A stretch of 64,000 nucleotides of DNA from Syngnathus acus (Eukaryota; Chordata; Actinopteri; Syngnathiformes; Syngnathidae), in NCBI RefSeq assembly GCF_901709675.1, contig NC_051100.1, positions 5,208,001 through 5,272,000 on the forward strand, written 5' to 3'. Within the stretch, counting starts at the first letter, position 1; the number at the start of each line of letters is the position of its first letter. Positions 31,991 through 41,752 of this stretch are shown here, one piece after another. The translations under genes and the position numbers were made by a program. The notes under the pieces were generated by a model. That model had not been told where the DNA came from. It worked only from the letters and a program-made list of their open reading frames with translations, and searched no databases.

Positions 31991-34118
31991 ATGCCTTTTA
32001 TTGTCATTATACATACGAGATAAGAGCTGCCCAACAGTGCAAAATAAAACTATAAAGTATAAAAAAAATATAATAGATGTAAAACTATTTATATACATAT
32101 AAAAATAGTATGGAAATGTGTTTTAATTTTGGTTGAACAGAAGAGCAGGTGATTGTGCGTAATCCCCAAGTATGGAGGGGGGGGGGGGGGTTTACGGTGC
32201 CTCCACATCAAGCCATTTAGTGTCATGCCGATTCATTGGATTGTTCCCCAACGGTGAGACCTCATAGCTACAGAGTTGACATTGTTAATACTGTAATTTA
32301 ATAAACGTGCGTGTGTATAATCTCGCCGCCACATCGCAGCCACTCTGAAGTATCGACACCAATCCAACAAAAAGGAGAAACGCCGATGCGCTATCTCCTG
32401 CTTGTAAAGCGACAGCAAATGCCCGCTGAGTTGCTCTCCAAGAGTAGAAAACATGATTTGGAGAATTTTAAAAGCTATAAAATGGCCAAGGACTGTCATC
32501 ATCATATGTACGCTCCAGGTTATACAGACATTTTCACAAATCTTGTAGTGGCTGTAAAGATGAATGCCTTGAGGGCCCCGCCACTTGCAGCCAGCCGCAG
32601 CCCCTTATCTTAAATCCAAGCAAAGTACCATTAATCTTTTTGAAAGACCTTTATGGCTTTTAATGTATCCCAAATTAGAACATTTTACACCCTTGGTTCC
32701 TGAAATATAGTGATAAAAAGCCTTTAGAGTTTAATTTTTCCTGCCTGCTCGCTCTGACCTGCTTAATCCCAGCAAGCATTAGGAGATATTTTACTTTCAG
32801 TCTTCTAATAAAGTTTATTCCCTCTTAATTATAATTGAAATATTTCTTTTCCTGCCAGGTCTTTTTTTTTTTATTTTCTTCAAGTGGTGCAACGGTGCTA
32901 CATTTCCTCATTACCTCAAGACCCCCCCCCCCTCTTTAGAATATTACAGAATTACCCCAACGTTTGGTGAAATTGTTCCAAGTTGTTTATCAAAGTTTTG
33001 CTTCTGCTTGAATAATATGAATGCTTTTATCTCAGGCAGGAGTGACAGAGGAGGGAGGATTTTCCCTTTGTTTCCTTTTTGCTTGTGTGTGACTGGGGTT
33101 ATTGGGATTATTCTGCTTCACAATACACTGGTGTCTTCCCTGGGATTTGAATGTTTGCCTCTTGCTGTCACGGTCCTTCTCCTCACTACTGTTTTCAGGG
33201 ACAGCCTCCAGTATTTCAAAAGTCGCTACTTAGATTTATTATTCACTGTTAAACCACAAATGTGTCTTTAGGAGTCGTCGACTCTTCTTTCATAAGCAGA
33301 ATTTTTTTTTCTTTTTAACGACGACGTATTTTGAATCACGAACAGCGTGGGACTCCAATAAACGGTATTGTGTTGACATTCTGCTAGTTTATTGGTAACA
33401 AGAGTAGAAAGTGTTTTTAATTGATTAGATTTGTTGTCACAAACAGGAAGTGGCTTTTTCACCACAAATCTCCGTCAAGTATTTTATCGCTGCAATATTT
33501 CAAGCAGCGAAATCCGACGATCGATTGTAATGTATAAGCCTACTAAATGGGGGAAAAAAGAAAAAATCCCAAATTTACCATATATGTAATTGGAAAATTG
33601 CAATGTGGATTTGAATTTGATTAATTATTCGAGCCTATTCCGTTACTGCATGCCGTGCGAATGTCGAGCCCTGCCGTGGTGTGGAGGAGGCAGCAGAGAC
33701 CGTGACAAGAAAGCACCCCGACTGTCAGTCAGACAGCTTTTATTTTATGCCTCAGACTGATCTCCATTCTCCAATGGGCCTCTCCTCTGTCTCTAAATAG
33801 CTGGCTGTGAAAATCGCCGAAGCCGCTGATTGCCGTGACTTTGTGCAGCACAAACAGGAAGAGGACGCTTTGAGGGCAGCGAAGAAAAGAAAGAAGCAAA
33901 TAGCTTGGGGTATGAAGTCTCTGTCCTCATGTTTTGTGTCTGCCATCCCATCTTTCATGGTGTCAAGTGCAGTTAAAATGGACTTGCTGAAATCTGGATA
34001 CTTGAGGTCTTTTGTCCATTCTCAGATGAAAGCTGCTCGGTAATGCAGTTTTTTTTGTTTTTCCAGGTTCGAGGCGAAAAAACGCTGGGAAACCAAAAGC
34101 AACATGGGTTACATGTGA
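22738..34118 (+). CDS. fam204a: fam204a (C10orf84 family), 7 coding exons
   Basis: Small conserved vertebrate protein of unknown function, rich in charged residues and probably nuclear because of its basic clusters. Exons: 22738-22929, 23204-23294, 23948-23978, 24100-24202, 25505-25594, 33801-33909, 34067-34118. Landmarks shared with human FAM204A: YSGLLP at the N terminus, GISQEMWQKFNDL, the basic run RKKRRKRR, QYFGVNDRFHPP, SGLEKSIERA, EEMSDRLATRELAVKIAEA and the exact C terminus FEAKKRWETKSNMGYM. An upstream ATG at 22732 is in frame, but 22738 has A at -3 and matches the human start. The exons sum to 668 bases, one short of 223 codons; the missing base falls at the exon 6/7 junction. Predicted length 222 residues against 233 in human. 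Confidence 0.93.
22987..23080 (+). mobile_element. LINE 3' tail with (TGACT)n in fam204a intron 1
   Basis: The phrase GAAGCCCTTTGAGACTGC, then GTGATTTAGGGCTATGTAAATAAAC, closes with five TGACT units. This is the 3' end of a fish non-LTR retrotransposon of the L2/Rex type, cut short at its 5' side as usual. It fills a third of the 274-base intron 1. Family name is from memory. Confidence 0.65.
23204..23294 (+). CDS. fam204a: fam204a exon 2: basic cluster
   Basis: Acceptor TATGTTCAAG, phase 0. Encodes KFNDLRKKKDEMKMM, then LPRKKRRKRRQCKK, equivalent to KFQELHKKHSEQK and RGKRRKRSRKDK in human. The basic run is a probable nuclear localisation signal. Donor AAAG|GTTAGC, phase 1. Confidence 0.9.
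23948..23978 (+). CDS. fam204a: fam204a exon 3 (31-base microexon)
   Basis: CAACTGACAG|...|GAG|GTACAA. Encodes ETEGKEPTET and leaves two bases, so it converts phase 1 to phase 2, exactly what exon 4 needs. The human protein has a comparable variable acidic stretch before QYFGVND. No homology signal of its own; support is from phase and splice sites. Confidence 0.6.
24100..24202 (+). CDS. fam204a: fam204a exon 4: QYFGVNDRF motif
   Basis: Acceptor TTTTCCGTCAGCAG. Encodes ERQEELEKHWDGLKQYFGVN, DRFHPP, then LSQK and donor GTAATA, phase 0. QYFGVNDRFDPP is the family hallmark. Confidence 0.95.
25505..25594 (+). CDS. fam204a: fam204a exon 5
   Basis: Acceptor TTCATGCAG after a long T/C tract, phase 0. 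Encodes SGLEKSIERAIAEGDTAKAE and EMSDRLATRE, aligned with [30 protein letters not shown] in human. Donor GAG|GTACAT, phase 0. A helical, charged segment. Confidence 0.95.
27480..27640. promoter_or_regulatory. Candidate conserved non-coding block C
   Basis: Contains GCTAATTAATTCTGTAATTAGC (27498-27519) split as two head-to-head TAATTAGC homeodomain sites, within non-repetitive DNA free of frames. Appearance only; conservation not tested. Confidence 0.28.
29020..29460. promoter_or_regulatory. Candidate conserved non-coding block D
   Basis: A 440-base AT-rich but complex stretch with many TAATTA cores: CATTAATTAC (about 29187), TTTAATTAATTAGC (29239-29252), TTTTAATTAAAG (29263-29274), TGTAATTATGCCTTAATTGG (about 29320). 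Such density of homeodomain and POU-like sites without simple repeats is typical of deeply conserved vertebrate enhancers. Appearance only. Confidence 0.35.
29968..30241. mobile_element. Degenerate TATCGG-rich interspersed repeat
   Basis: GAGTATCGATATCACGTATC at the left and GTATCGGTATCAGTGACTAC, then GGTATCGATCTGAGTGG at the right. The repeated GTATCGGTA phrases in both orientations match a common fish repeat of DNA-transposon type. Boundaries approximate; family not named. Confidence 0.5.
30540..30980. promoter_or_regulatory. Candidate conserved non-coding block E
   Basis: Non-repetitive stretch with balanced composition: GGCCACATTATTTAGGCATT, GGTCATTAATCGTTTAC, GATTTAATTGGAAG and the direct pair CTTTAAGGCAATTTTGTCCTTAAAG, itself a partial palindrome near 30779-30803. 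It looks like an old enhancer rather than decayed repeat. Appearance only. Confidence 0.3.
31851..31986. repeat. (CA)n/(TA)n compound microsatellite
   Basis: CA units, then TATATG/TGTG units, then a pure TA tract of about 30 bases. Lies in fam204a intron 5 next to a minus-strand LINE tail and probably grew from that element's terminal simple repeat. Confidence 0.95.
31987..32110 (-). mobile_element. LINE 3' tail, minus strand
   Basis: CAGAATGCCTTTTATTGTC, then ATTATACATACGAGA reads on the minus strand as the AATGACAATAAAAGGCATTC ending of a widespread fish non-LTR retrotransposon. The adjoining (TA)n tract takes the place of its 3' simple repeat. Only the last ~100 bases remain. Confidence 0.55.
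33801..33909 (+). CDS. fam204a: fam204a exon 6
   Basis: Acceptor CTCTAAATAG, phase 0. Encodes LAVKIAEAADCRDFVQHKQ, then a basic stretch AAKKRKKQIAWG, matching ELGVKIAKAVACHNFV and RKKKKLAWG in human. The only GT donor here (GCTTGGG|GTATGA) leaves one base, while exon 7 needs two; see the finding on this junction. Confidence 0.92.
34067..34118 (+). CDS. fam204a: fam204a exon 7 (C terminus and stop)
   Basis: Acceptor TTTTTCCAG. One base, then FEAKKRWETKSNMGYM and TGA, identical to the C terminus of human FAM204A. Joined to exon 6 as the sequence stands, the frame is off by one and this conserved end would be lost, so one base is missing at the junction or the splice is unusual. Confidence 0.9.
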
Positions 34119-34165
34119 CCAAGATGGACGGAAGATTTTTTTTTATTTTTTTTTTATGATAATTG

Positions 34166-34171
34166 AATAAA
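34166..34171 (+). terminator. fam204a: fam204a polyadenylation signal
   Basis: AATAAA 48 bases after the stop codon, followed by a T-rich stretch at about 34200. A very short 3' UTR is usual for this kind of gene. Confidence 0.7.
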
Positions 34172-34936
34172 AATTGTTTCTTATGGCAAACTGATATGTT
34201 TTTTTTTTTTTTTTACACAGTTAAGAGAATTAACACCCGCAAGAGTGTGTGTTGGCTGAGGGCGGAATAGTAAATCCATCTAAAAAAAAAAAAATGGCAC
34301 ATTCAAATTAATTCCCTAGGCGTCCATTGGAGTCTGCATTGTGTTAGTTTTCCATTACATTTCAGTGATTTGAGCGTTCTGGCCTTCAAATTAAATCTGC
34401 TGTACATTACTGGATGATGCGTTTATTTATTGCTGTAAAGTGGGTTAATCATGAAGGCGCTCCTTTCTTCTCCCGGGGAAGAGAAAAGAAAGATTAGGCC
34501 CCTAATGCAATGTACAGCATAATGTGCGATAGGATTTGTGTGAAGAAAATGAAATTGCCTGCTGTAAATTGTTGTTAGCTAACATAAACGAGAAGTTGAG
34601 AGAAGGGCTGAATGAAGGGGGGGACATGAAACGGAGGCTTTGCTTTGCTGTTGGCCGTCTCCCATGCTGGGAGACATACTATTGTTTTCGCATCTCAACA
34701 ACAGGCATGCGTTTCTTGAAGCCTCCACTCAGCACGCTTTGTGTCGATGAGCGCTCTTAACTAGTCGTCGAAAAATGCGACTTTGATCTTTTTTTTTTTG
34801 GCCGATCAAGCTGCTTTTCAATGTTTATTCCAATTCCGACAACTGTTAATTCTAAACAGCTTTGTAATGATGATGACTTGTTTTTAGAATGCTTCTGTAG
34901 AGATATTTTTCCAATTGTGGGAAATAATTACTTGCT

Positions 34937-34996
34937 TTAACTCATTCACTGCGACCAGTTAATTTTTTTGACGTATCTAATGGCACTGAATGAGTT
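34937..34996. mobile_element. Short palindromic MITE, copy 4
   Basis: TTAACTCATTCACTG at the left and CACTGAATGAGTT at the right form the terminal inverted repeats; a degenerate TTGACGTATC centre remains. Same family as 12270, 16286 and 17316. Confidence 0.6.
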
Positions 34997-37723
34997 TCGA
35001 TAACGAGGTATAAAATCACGTTATTGGTATTTATATTGAACAACCATTGTGTGCGGTTATTATGAACAAAACAAAACCTGTATATAAACTCAGAAACAGA
35101 ATTATGCTGAAGTGACTAACTTTCAAGTGAATCTCATGGATTTTGTGCAAGGGTACGATGCTGTAAATTGCTTGGAATGTGTGCTAATTAAACTATTAAT
35201 TATCTCTGTAATGAGATGTGAGTCCAAACTGCGTTAAGCACATCAAAGTACAACATGGGAATCCTTCACTTTGATGACTGCAATGAAAAACATCTTGGCT
35301 GAGAGTTTCCATTAACAGGGTCACAGAATGCGGAATTTTAGAGCCTTCTGGATGACTTTGGATATCGTAACAGTAGTTTAGCGGATATAGATTACAAAAA
35401 GCGGTTAAGTATCACGAGGAAATGTTTTTTTTTTTACAATATATGGGTCAACCAAAATTAAACGAGCACCAACATATCCTCTCTGCTCCTGTGGGAAGTA
35501 GGAAACTTCAATATTAAAATGTGGTACTCTTTATTTCTCTGCATTTTTCCAGTTGACCTCAGTATAATTTAATACTATAAACCCACCCTGACTAAAAAGC
35601 ACCCTTAGAAATCTGCAGTACGGTAGGGTGCAAATGACATCTGGACCTCTGAACCGGTGAGGGTTCACGTAAACCTTAAAGACTAATTTGCTAACCTATT
35701 TTTGTCTCTAGATCAAATCACACTTTAGTGCTTATTTTAATAAAAGTTAACCGAACAACATAGGTAAACATAGTTTTCTTTTTGAATTATTTTTTTCATT
35801 CAAGCTAGCTAGATAGCTTTTTCATGAAAGCTAGCTCGATAGAATCCGAAACAAAATATGTGAATATGACGAGCGCCGATTCAAGAAAAGCGTGCCACCC
35901 TATCCATAGCATCGCCTGTTATTATTAATCTCTTTGAACACAAGATAATGCCTTGAGCAGAGATGATTCTGCTTTTAAGCTGGAAAATCCACTTTCCCTC
36001 CTTGTCATGTGGAGGAACTGTTTTCAATCGTCTGTAACTGGAGGCCAATCTTAGCCCCTGACCTAGGCTGATTTGTTCGGAAACACAGAGACAAATTCCC
36101 TGGGCACATGTCGAACGTCTTCGAGGAAAAGTGTTTGTTGTGTGGAACGGGGGAAAAAGAAAACAACAACAATCCTATTAAATGGTTGGGAGGCTTCTCT
36201 GGTATGAAAGGGGGAACATATGTTGGCGATAATAAGACATCAGCGCTATCGCTTGCTACGATCAGCAGGTAGAATAGGATTAACTCATAGGGAAGATTGC
36301 AAAGATATAGTTGGTTCTCCAAACACCTCACACAAAGTGGAAGCGGAAAGTGTTCATTGGGAAACTTTCAAGAAATAAAATATGTACAGTATGAGTAGGA
36401 TTATGCATGTTTAATTGTTTTACATCTGAAAAAAAAAAGCTTATTCTTTAGCTGCAATTGACACATGAAAGAGGCAAGAAAATATTATATGTATATATAT
36501 ATATAAAATAAAATAAATAATAAATAAATAAATAGATATACTCTAGAGTATTTTTATTTTATTTTATTTTTTTTTTTCAAAAAACATGGTTAGCTCTTTG
36601 GGTAAATTTAGCACGACATATAACACATTCGAATCTTTCTCCTGTTGATGGCATATTGGAGGAGTGACAAGCTCTGTGGATGTTGACATACTCAGTTGAT
36701 TTAATGACCTGTTAATCTTTACATGTCTGCAGCTCTCAAATGTTTTGCAGGTTTAATTAGCGTAATCACGCTCGCGAAAATTGGCCACAGGGTTGTTAAT
36801 GGGTCATGTTTGTCAAGATGCACAGAATTATAACACAAAAGACATGTCATTTATGCAGTGCAGCAGTCTTCCAGTAATTATGGGTGTCACAATTGATAAT
36901 TACAGAAAGGATCGGTTCATGGTGAAAGCCAAAGGAACCTCTGTGCTGGGAGGAAATTAATTTGACAGTGTTTTGTATGAACAATATGCCTGATGCAATG
37001 GTAATCACCTCAGTGGTAACTAGAGCAATATTTACAGACTAGTGGACTCTAACTCACATAAAAGTATCAATACAATATTTCATTCCGCAGTTTGACTGAT
37101 GCGTGGTCAAGTGAAGTTATGACTCAAAATTGAAATTGTGAAGTACAGGACAAAGTATGATTCACTTCCCTCAAACTGTGAGATCTAGGCCAAACTAAAT
37201 TGATCTATAATTAGAAAACTATAGTTTACTCTGTGAGTTACTTATGCGTCCTCTTGATTGCCTTTGTTGGAAATTGCTTTGAAAGCATCTGTTTTATCAT
37301 TTAGTTTGACTTACGGAATGTAAGACATTAAAATGAACTTTTAATTAATTCTTTCCTTTGCTGTCATGGACTAAAACACTTCAATGACTAATACGCTGAG
37401 CATGCACCCCATTATGCGTTCATCTTCTATGTCCGAGCCACATATGGCATTCATCATCAATTTTTAAATAACTTAATTAATATTTCATTTTTCTTTAAGG
37501 AACCATTTAACAGTTCCAACAGAGGTAATCACATCTTAAGAAGTGGTACAAAGCTGAATAGGCTTTTGGCCAAACCTCACTTATGATGTCTCATCATTTT
37601 GCATTCGGGCAATTACATATTGCTTCCAAATTAGCATCACGTTACACAACATTTTAGTGGAGTTGTTTTTCTTTTGATATTTATCAAATCCAAATAATTG
37701 AAGATCTCAAGAGGCAGCCATTT

Positions 37724-37859
37724 TGCTGTCTATTGAAAATGACATCATGATTGCCAGGTGTCAGGTCACAACCAATCACGACTCAGCTTCAGAAAACTGG
37801 TGAGCCGTGATTGGTTGTGTCGTGAGACCACGTGTGATGTCATTGTCAGTCGACAGCAG
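37724..37859. mobile_element. Foldback MITE, about 136 bp
   Basis: A large imperfect inverted repeat. The inner arms ACAACCAATCACGACTCA and TGAGCCGTGATTGGTTGT pair almost perfectly. The outer arms TGCTGTCTATTGAAAATGAC and GTCATTGTCAGTCGACAGCA also pair with few mismatches. No frame. Confidence 0.7.
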
Positions 37860-37956
37860 GTGTCGAATAGTCGCCCCAAAAAAACATTTTGCTGCTTAAC
37901 TCATATTCCACAAACACAGTGTCGTGTATAGGCTATTGAGAAAAAAAATATATATA

Positions 37957-38026
37957 TACACTACCGTTCAAAAGTTTGGGGTCACAAAATTGTTTGGGTG
38001 ACCCCAAACTTTTGAACGGTAGTGTA
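37957..38026 (+). mobile_element. 70-bp perfect hairpin element, copy 1
   Basis: Begins TACACTACCGTTCAAAAG and ends CTTTTGAACGGTAGTGTA. The 29-base arms are perfect inverted repeats around a short asymmetric centre (AAAATTGTTTGG). The phrase CACTACCGTTCAAAAGTTTG is found throughout fish genomes as the end of a DNA-transposon family. A second copy in exact opposite orientation lies at 38190-38259. Confidence 0.85.
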
Positions 38027-38189
38027 AATATTATTATAATAAAATATTATGAATTAAATATTATAATTATATCTTATATTTGTATAAGATTATATATAAT
38101 CTATGAATATAAGTATACATATATATTATAAGATTTTTTACACAGAAGATTATATATATAATCTATAAATAATTATCTAAATAAATATA

Positions 38190-38259
38190 TACACTACCGT
38201 TCAAAAGTTTGGGGTCACCCAAACAATTTTGTGACCCCAAACTTTTGAACGGTAGTGTA
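38190..38259 (-). mobile_element. 70-bp perfect hairpin element, copy 2 (inverted)
   Basis: This is the exact reverse complement of 37957-38026, centre included. Both copies sit in (TA)n-like DNA, and a 163-base AT-rich spacer separates them. Either two insertions in opposite orientation, or the two ends of one larger composite element. Confidence 0.85.
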
Positions 38260-39082
38260 TATATTTTTCAGTTAGATTACTATTACCAGTTTATATGCAT
38301 TTTTGTATATGTAGCTACTTGAAATTTATTTTTATGTGATTGACAAACTATTTGCTGGTGTAACATTTCCTTGATTTATCCCTGGAAAGTCTAGCTCATG
38401 TGGTAATGTGTTGCTGAATTCCAAAACGACGAACACTCGCCTCCCGTTTAGCAGGGCAATTATACGGTGGCGCCATAATTAAAAGGCGGAAGAAACTCGT
38501 TACTTCTGTTTTGATACTGGTAATTCTTAATGGACATGACAACAGTGGCACTGTGGCCCTTTGTAAGCTCTTGCGCCGTCTCGGTCGAGCCTCGACTGAC
38601 TCTCAGACCGGTTGAGCGAGGAACTAATTTGTGTCCAAACCCTAAGGAGCTCCAAACTCTTCCAAGTAATTCCCTTCTTTCAGACTTAGAACGTTGTGTC
38701 GACACAAACAATGGCAGCGCTTTGTAAAAGTGATGCGAGGACCACTGCCCAGTATAATTCATCATTTGAATGACAATAGACCACTTAGCACTGCTTAAAT
38801 TATGTCTGTGTTCTATCGCCACTATTTCACTGTCTTAGCCTTGCGACAACGGACCGTCATTAAAGTCAATCGTTTGTGTGGTGCGCTCTTATCTCAGACT
38901 CAGTCCTCTGAGTTTACTTTAGACAAAAACTGCTCACACATGACTTCTCAGCACCATCTGGGTCATACCTAGAGAATGTTTCAATTGCACGTTAGTACCA
39001 GGACAGAATTTGCAAATAAGCAAAATGACACCATTTGAATTCTAATATGGAGGTCTAACAGCCTTGCTGTTGTGAGAGGACA

Positions 39083-39180
39083 CAAACACACTCAAATTGC
39101 AGGCAGGAACGTTTGAGCCCAAAAACTGAGAAGTGTGAGGTAGACGTGTTAACCACTAGCCTTCTACGTTGCCACCAACA
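39083..39180 (-). mobile_element. LINE-like interspersed repeat remnant
   Basis: GAGGTAGACGTGTTAACCAC, then TAGCCTTCTACGTTGCCACC, resembles the AGGCAGATGTGCTAACCACT phrase of the abundant fish repeat also seen at 1678, 41583 and 50375. Strongly decayed. Confidence 0.4.
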
Positions 39181-40639
39181 GGGAGGGGAAATTGAGTTTT
39201 CAACTCGCCTAAAGTATCATGCTCACGAGCAGGCAGGTACTGTTCAGCTTTTTAGCCCTCGGTTGACGTCTTGTTCTCTATACAGTGATAACTACCATAA
39301 TGAGATTTGCCATTAAGAAAGAAAAGAATGAAAAGGACCCCGACCATCTGCATAGCTCACTGTGGTAAAAAGGGCTATCACGCTGGAATTCAATCACTGA
39401 ATTATAGCCTCTTTGTGTGTGTAGGTCTAGTGAGTACCTCACACTATATTCATTTCAAAAAAAGACTCCATTTAATTAGCTCTCTTATGTTGAAAAATTC
39501 AGGAACTTGTCTGCAAATTGCTTATTCTATTGGGGATGACTTAAGCGCTGATATAGTCATGCAGTTTGGGAAAGAAAAAAAAAAAAGTACCCCTTCCTCC
39601 TCACACACACCCTAAAAAAAAAGAAACAATTCATGTAAATAGAGACAGAGTGTTTACTTGGAGGAAAGTGAAGCCCTGAACACAGTTAAGCTTGGCATGC
39701 TGCAGCCAAAGGGGACCTCTCACCATCAACTTCAGTCTTATTAAACTGATTACCAACTCGGTCTAATTAATCAGAGACAGTTCCCTTTCTTGTCATGTAG
39801 AGAGGGGAGCTCTGTGCCTCCGAGTTCCTAGCTAACCCATCTGTTCTCCTCTGGTGCCACTGTCTTCCCATTTCTTCTTCCAGCTTTTGATTAAAGTAGA
39901 GGAATGGTAATTTCCATGCATCATCTGGGCCGGCAGGATGCAAGGACAAGTAGCAATTACCTAAAACAAACACAAGCTAAGATTGCTTGAGACGCTAGCG
40001 TTTTATTGGAGCTCGCAGAATAAGACAACAGAGTGAGTGCATATTGCTTGCAAAACACCTTTTACGGGCCATTTTGTTCATTGTTTTGGGACTACTCAGG
40101 GCGTAATGCGCATTGACAAATTATGAGTATGGCCCCTTGTTGGATATTAATGTTAAACGTTCTGTGTTTGCTGGTTTTTAGAATGTGATTTTCGTCTTTC
40201 GTATTAATTTCTCTTTTTTTTTAAAACTTCAATTAATAAAAATATGTATTTCTTACAGCCAGCCGTCTGTTTTGGCATATTGCCATGGCGACATTTATAA
40301 TGTTGATGATAAACATAGATCCCCATTGCACAGCATGGGTACGAAATTCAATACGAATACTTTGTCACTTGAGGGAATATTAGAAGTCGTTTGTAATATT
40401 TTGCTTGCCCCCATGCCAAAAAAAAAATAGTAGTCGGCTTGTGTGGTCTTTTTGATGCAGCATAATGCGCATGCTCCGAACTTAGGTCGTTGCATTCTGT
40501 TAGGTCACCACTAGATGGCAAGAAGCATTTTACACACTTTGCCTTCACAGGTTATCGAAAGTCAACCCAAGTAACAATCAATAAAATATGAGGCAGTCTT
40601 TCTGAGCAAGCATGGATATACAATAAGACGCAGCGAGAA

Positions 40640-41170
40640 GATGCTTTGAATGCATCAGACTTCAAAAGCTCATATCCCTCGCGCTGGGAAGCTCCTACTT
40701 GCCGCTATTCTGTTGTGTCATCTTTGTTTTAGGCTGGTGTGCTCACGTCCTCCTCTGGAGAAACTAATAGAGGCCTTTTATTTCTCCAGCAATCACACCA
40801 AATGCCAAGTCGAACTGGTCCCTTTATTACTCCTAATTAATGCCCGATTAAAGAGTGGAAATCAGGATTCTACCAGTGACTTGTTTTTTCCAAGGAGTGC
40901 GAGTTAATCCCCTTTGGATCTTGCGGAATCATTTAAGGATTCGCCTTGTTCTGTTTATCAAATAAACCAAGTATTAGAGACTTTAGATAAGTAGGCTAAA
41001 TTGATGCCGCCCTTTGTCTTCCCCAGCTAGCGCTTGCAGATAGAAACAGCTGTGTTGCTCTGGTAATGTGCGGCTTTATACTTGTCCAATAACAATGCCC
41101 TTTGTGTTTGGTAGGCTTGTAATTACGCTGGGGAGCCTCCTTGACCTTGCTATGCGCTGCTATCTGACTT
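40640..41170. promoter_or_regulatory. Candidate conserved non-coding block F
   Basis: Non-repetitive, balanced composition, with TCCTAATTAATGCCCGATT (about 40829) and CTTGTAATTACGCTGGGG (about 41117). An 85-codon frame crosses it but has no recognisable content. Appearance only. Confidence 0.25.
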
Positions 41171-41582
41171 TGAAATCAGTGTATTTCATTTCTTAACCCA
41201 CAAAGATACATCACATGGGACTTTACTGACTTCCCCATGAATGTAACTCAGACTGCATTAGCGCTCTAGCTAGCTTAATCCTCGATTAGCGCAGTCTGCG
41301 CATGGCTCTACTGTATCTGCTTTGGCAATGTTTTTTAGTTTCACCTGAAAAGCCAAGAGAGTTTTCTCATCTGACTTGATTTTGGAAAGTCTTATGTGTC
41401 GATGTTTGAGTTCATGCCGCAATGATGGAGCGTAATGCCGTTCAGGACCGATCATGTCTGGTGTTGTATGTTCCTAGCAGTGCAATCACAACATTGTCCG
41501 CCGTTATGATGACTCCATGTTATCCAGATGAAAGAGGGCGAGAAAAGTGTCAGTTCCAGTGTTACTAACTTTGACTTAGTCT

Positions 41583-41752
41583 GTGTTTGCAAGCGAGGGT
41601 TCAATTCTCACTCGGTGATGGTGTGAACGTGAGCGTAGAAGCTTCGCTATCTTTTGATTGAGTGCCGCACAGTCCAAGTTTAAGTTTGCCTTTTACCCAA
41701 AGCCAGCCGGGATAGTCAACCTAGAATAAAATGTATAGAAAATAAATGGTTT
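41583..41752 (-). mobile_element. LINE-like interspersed repeat remnant
   Basis: GGTTCAATTCTCACTCGGTG, GTGAACGTGAGCG, then ACCCAAAGCCAGCCGGGATA and GTATAGAAAATAAATGG. Read on the minus strand this is the order of the fish repeat whose other strand has CCATCCATTTTCT and TATCCCAGCTG, as at 50375. Decayed but collinear. Confidence 0.5.

Larger units (their letters stand above)
25595..33800 (+). other. fam204a: fam204a intron 5 (8.2 kb)
   Basis: By far the largest intron; the others are 113-1302 bases. It contains no supportable coding frame but several non-repetitive AT-rich blocks with paired homeodomain cores, listed separately, plus a (CA)n/(TA)n microsatellite at 31851-31986 with an adjoining LINE tail. 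A small conserved gene with one huge intron beside a gene desert is a usual setting for enhancers of a neighbouring developmental gene. Confidence 0.6.

Noticed and set aside
34119-34200. Alternative C terminus of fam204a if exon 7 is read in the frame given by the sequence.
   Set aside because: It runs into poly-T-encoded phenylalanine and loses the fully conserved family C terminus; a missing base is far more likely.
38460-38822. A 120-codon minus-strand frame.
   Set aside because: No recognisable domain, no codon pattern unlike the surroundings, and overlapped by a 65-codon frame on the other strand.
40650-40907. An 85-codon frame starting with a hydrophobic stretch that resembles a signal peptide.
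   Set aside because: No homology recognised and no flanking exon. The stretch looks more like conserved non-coding DNA.
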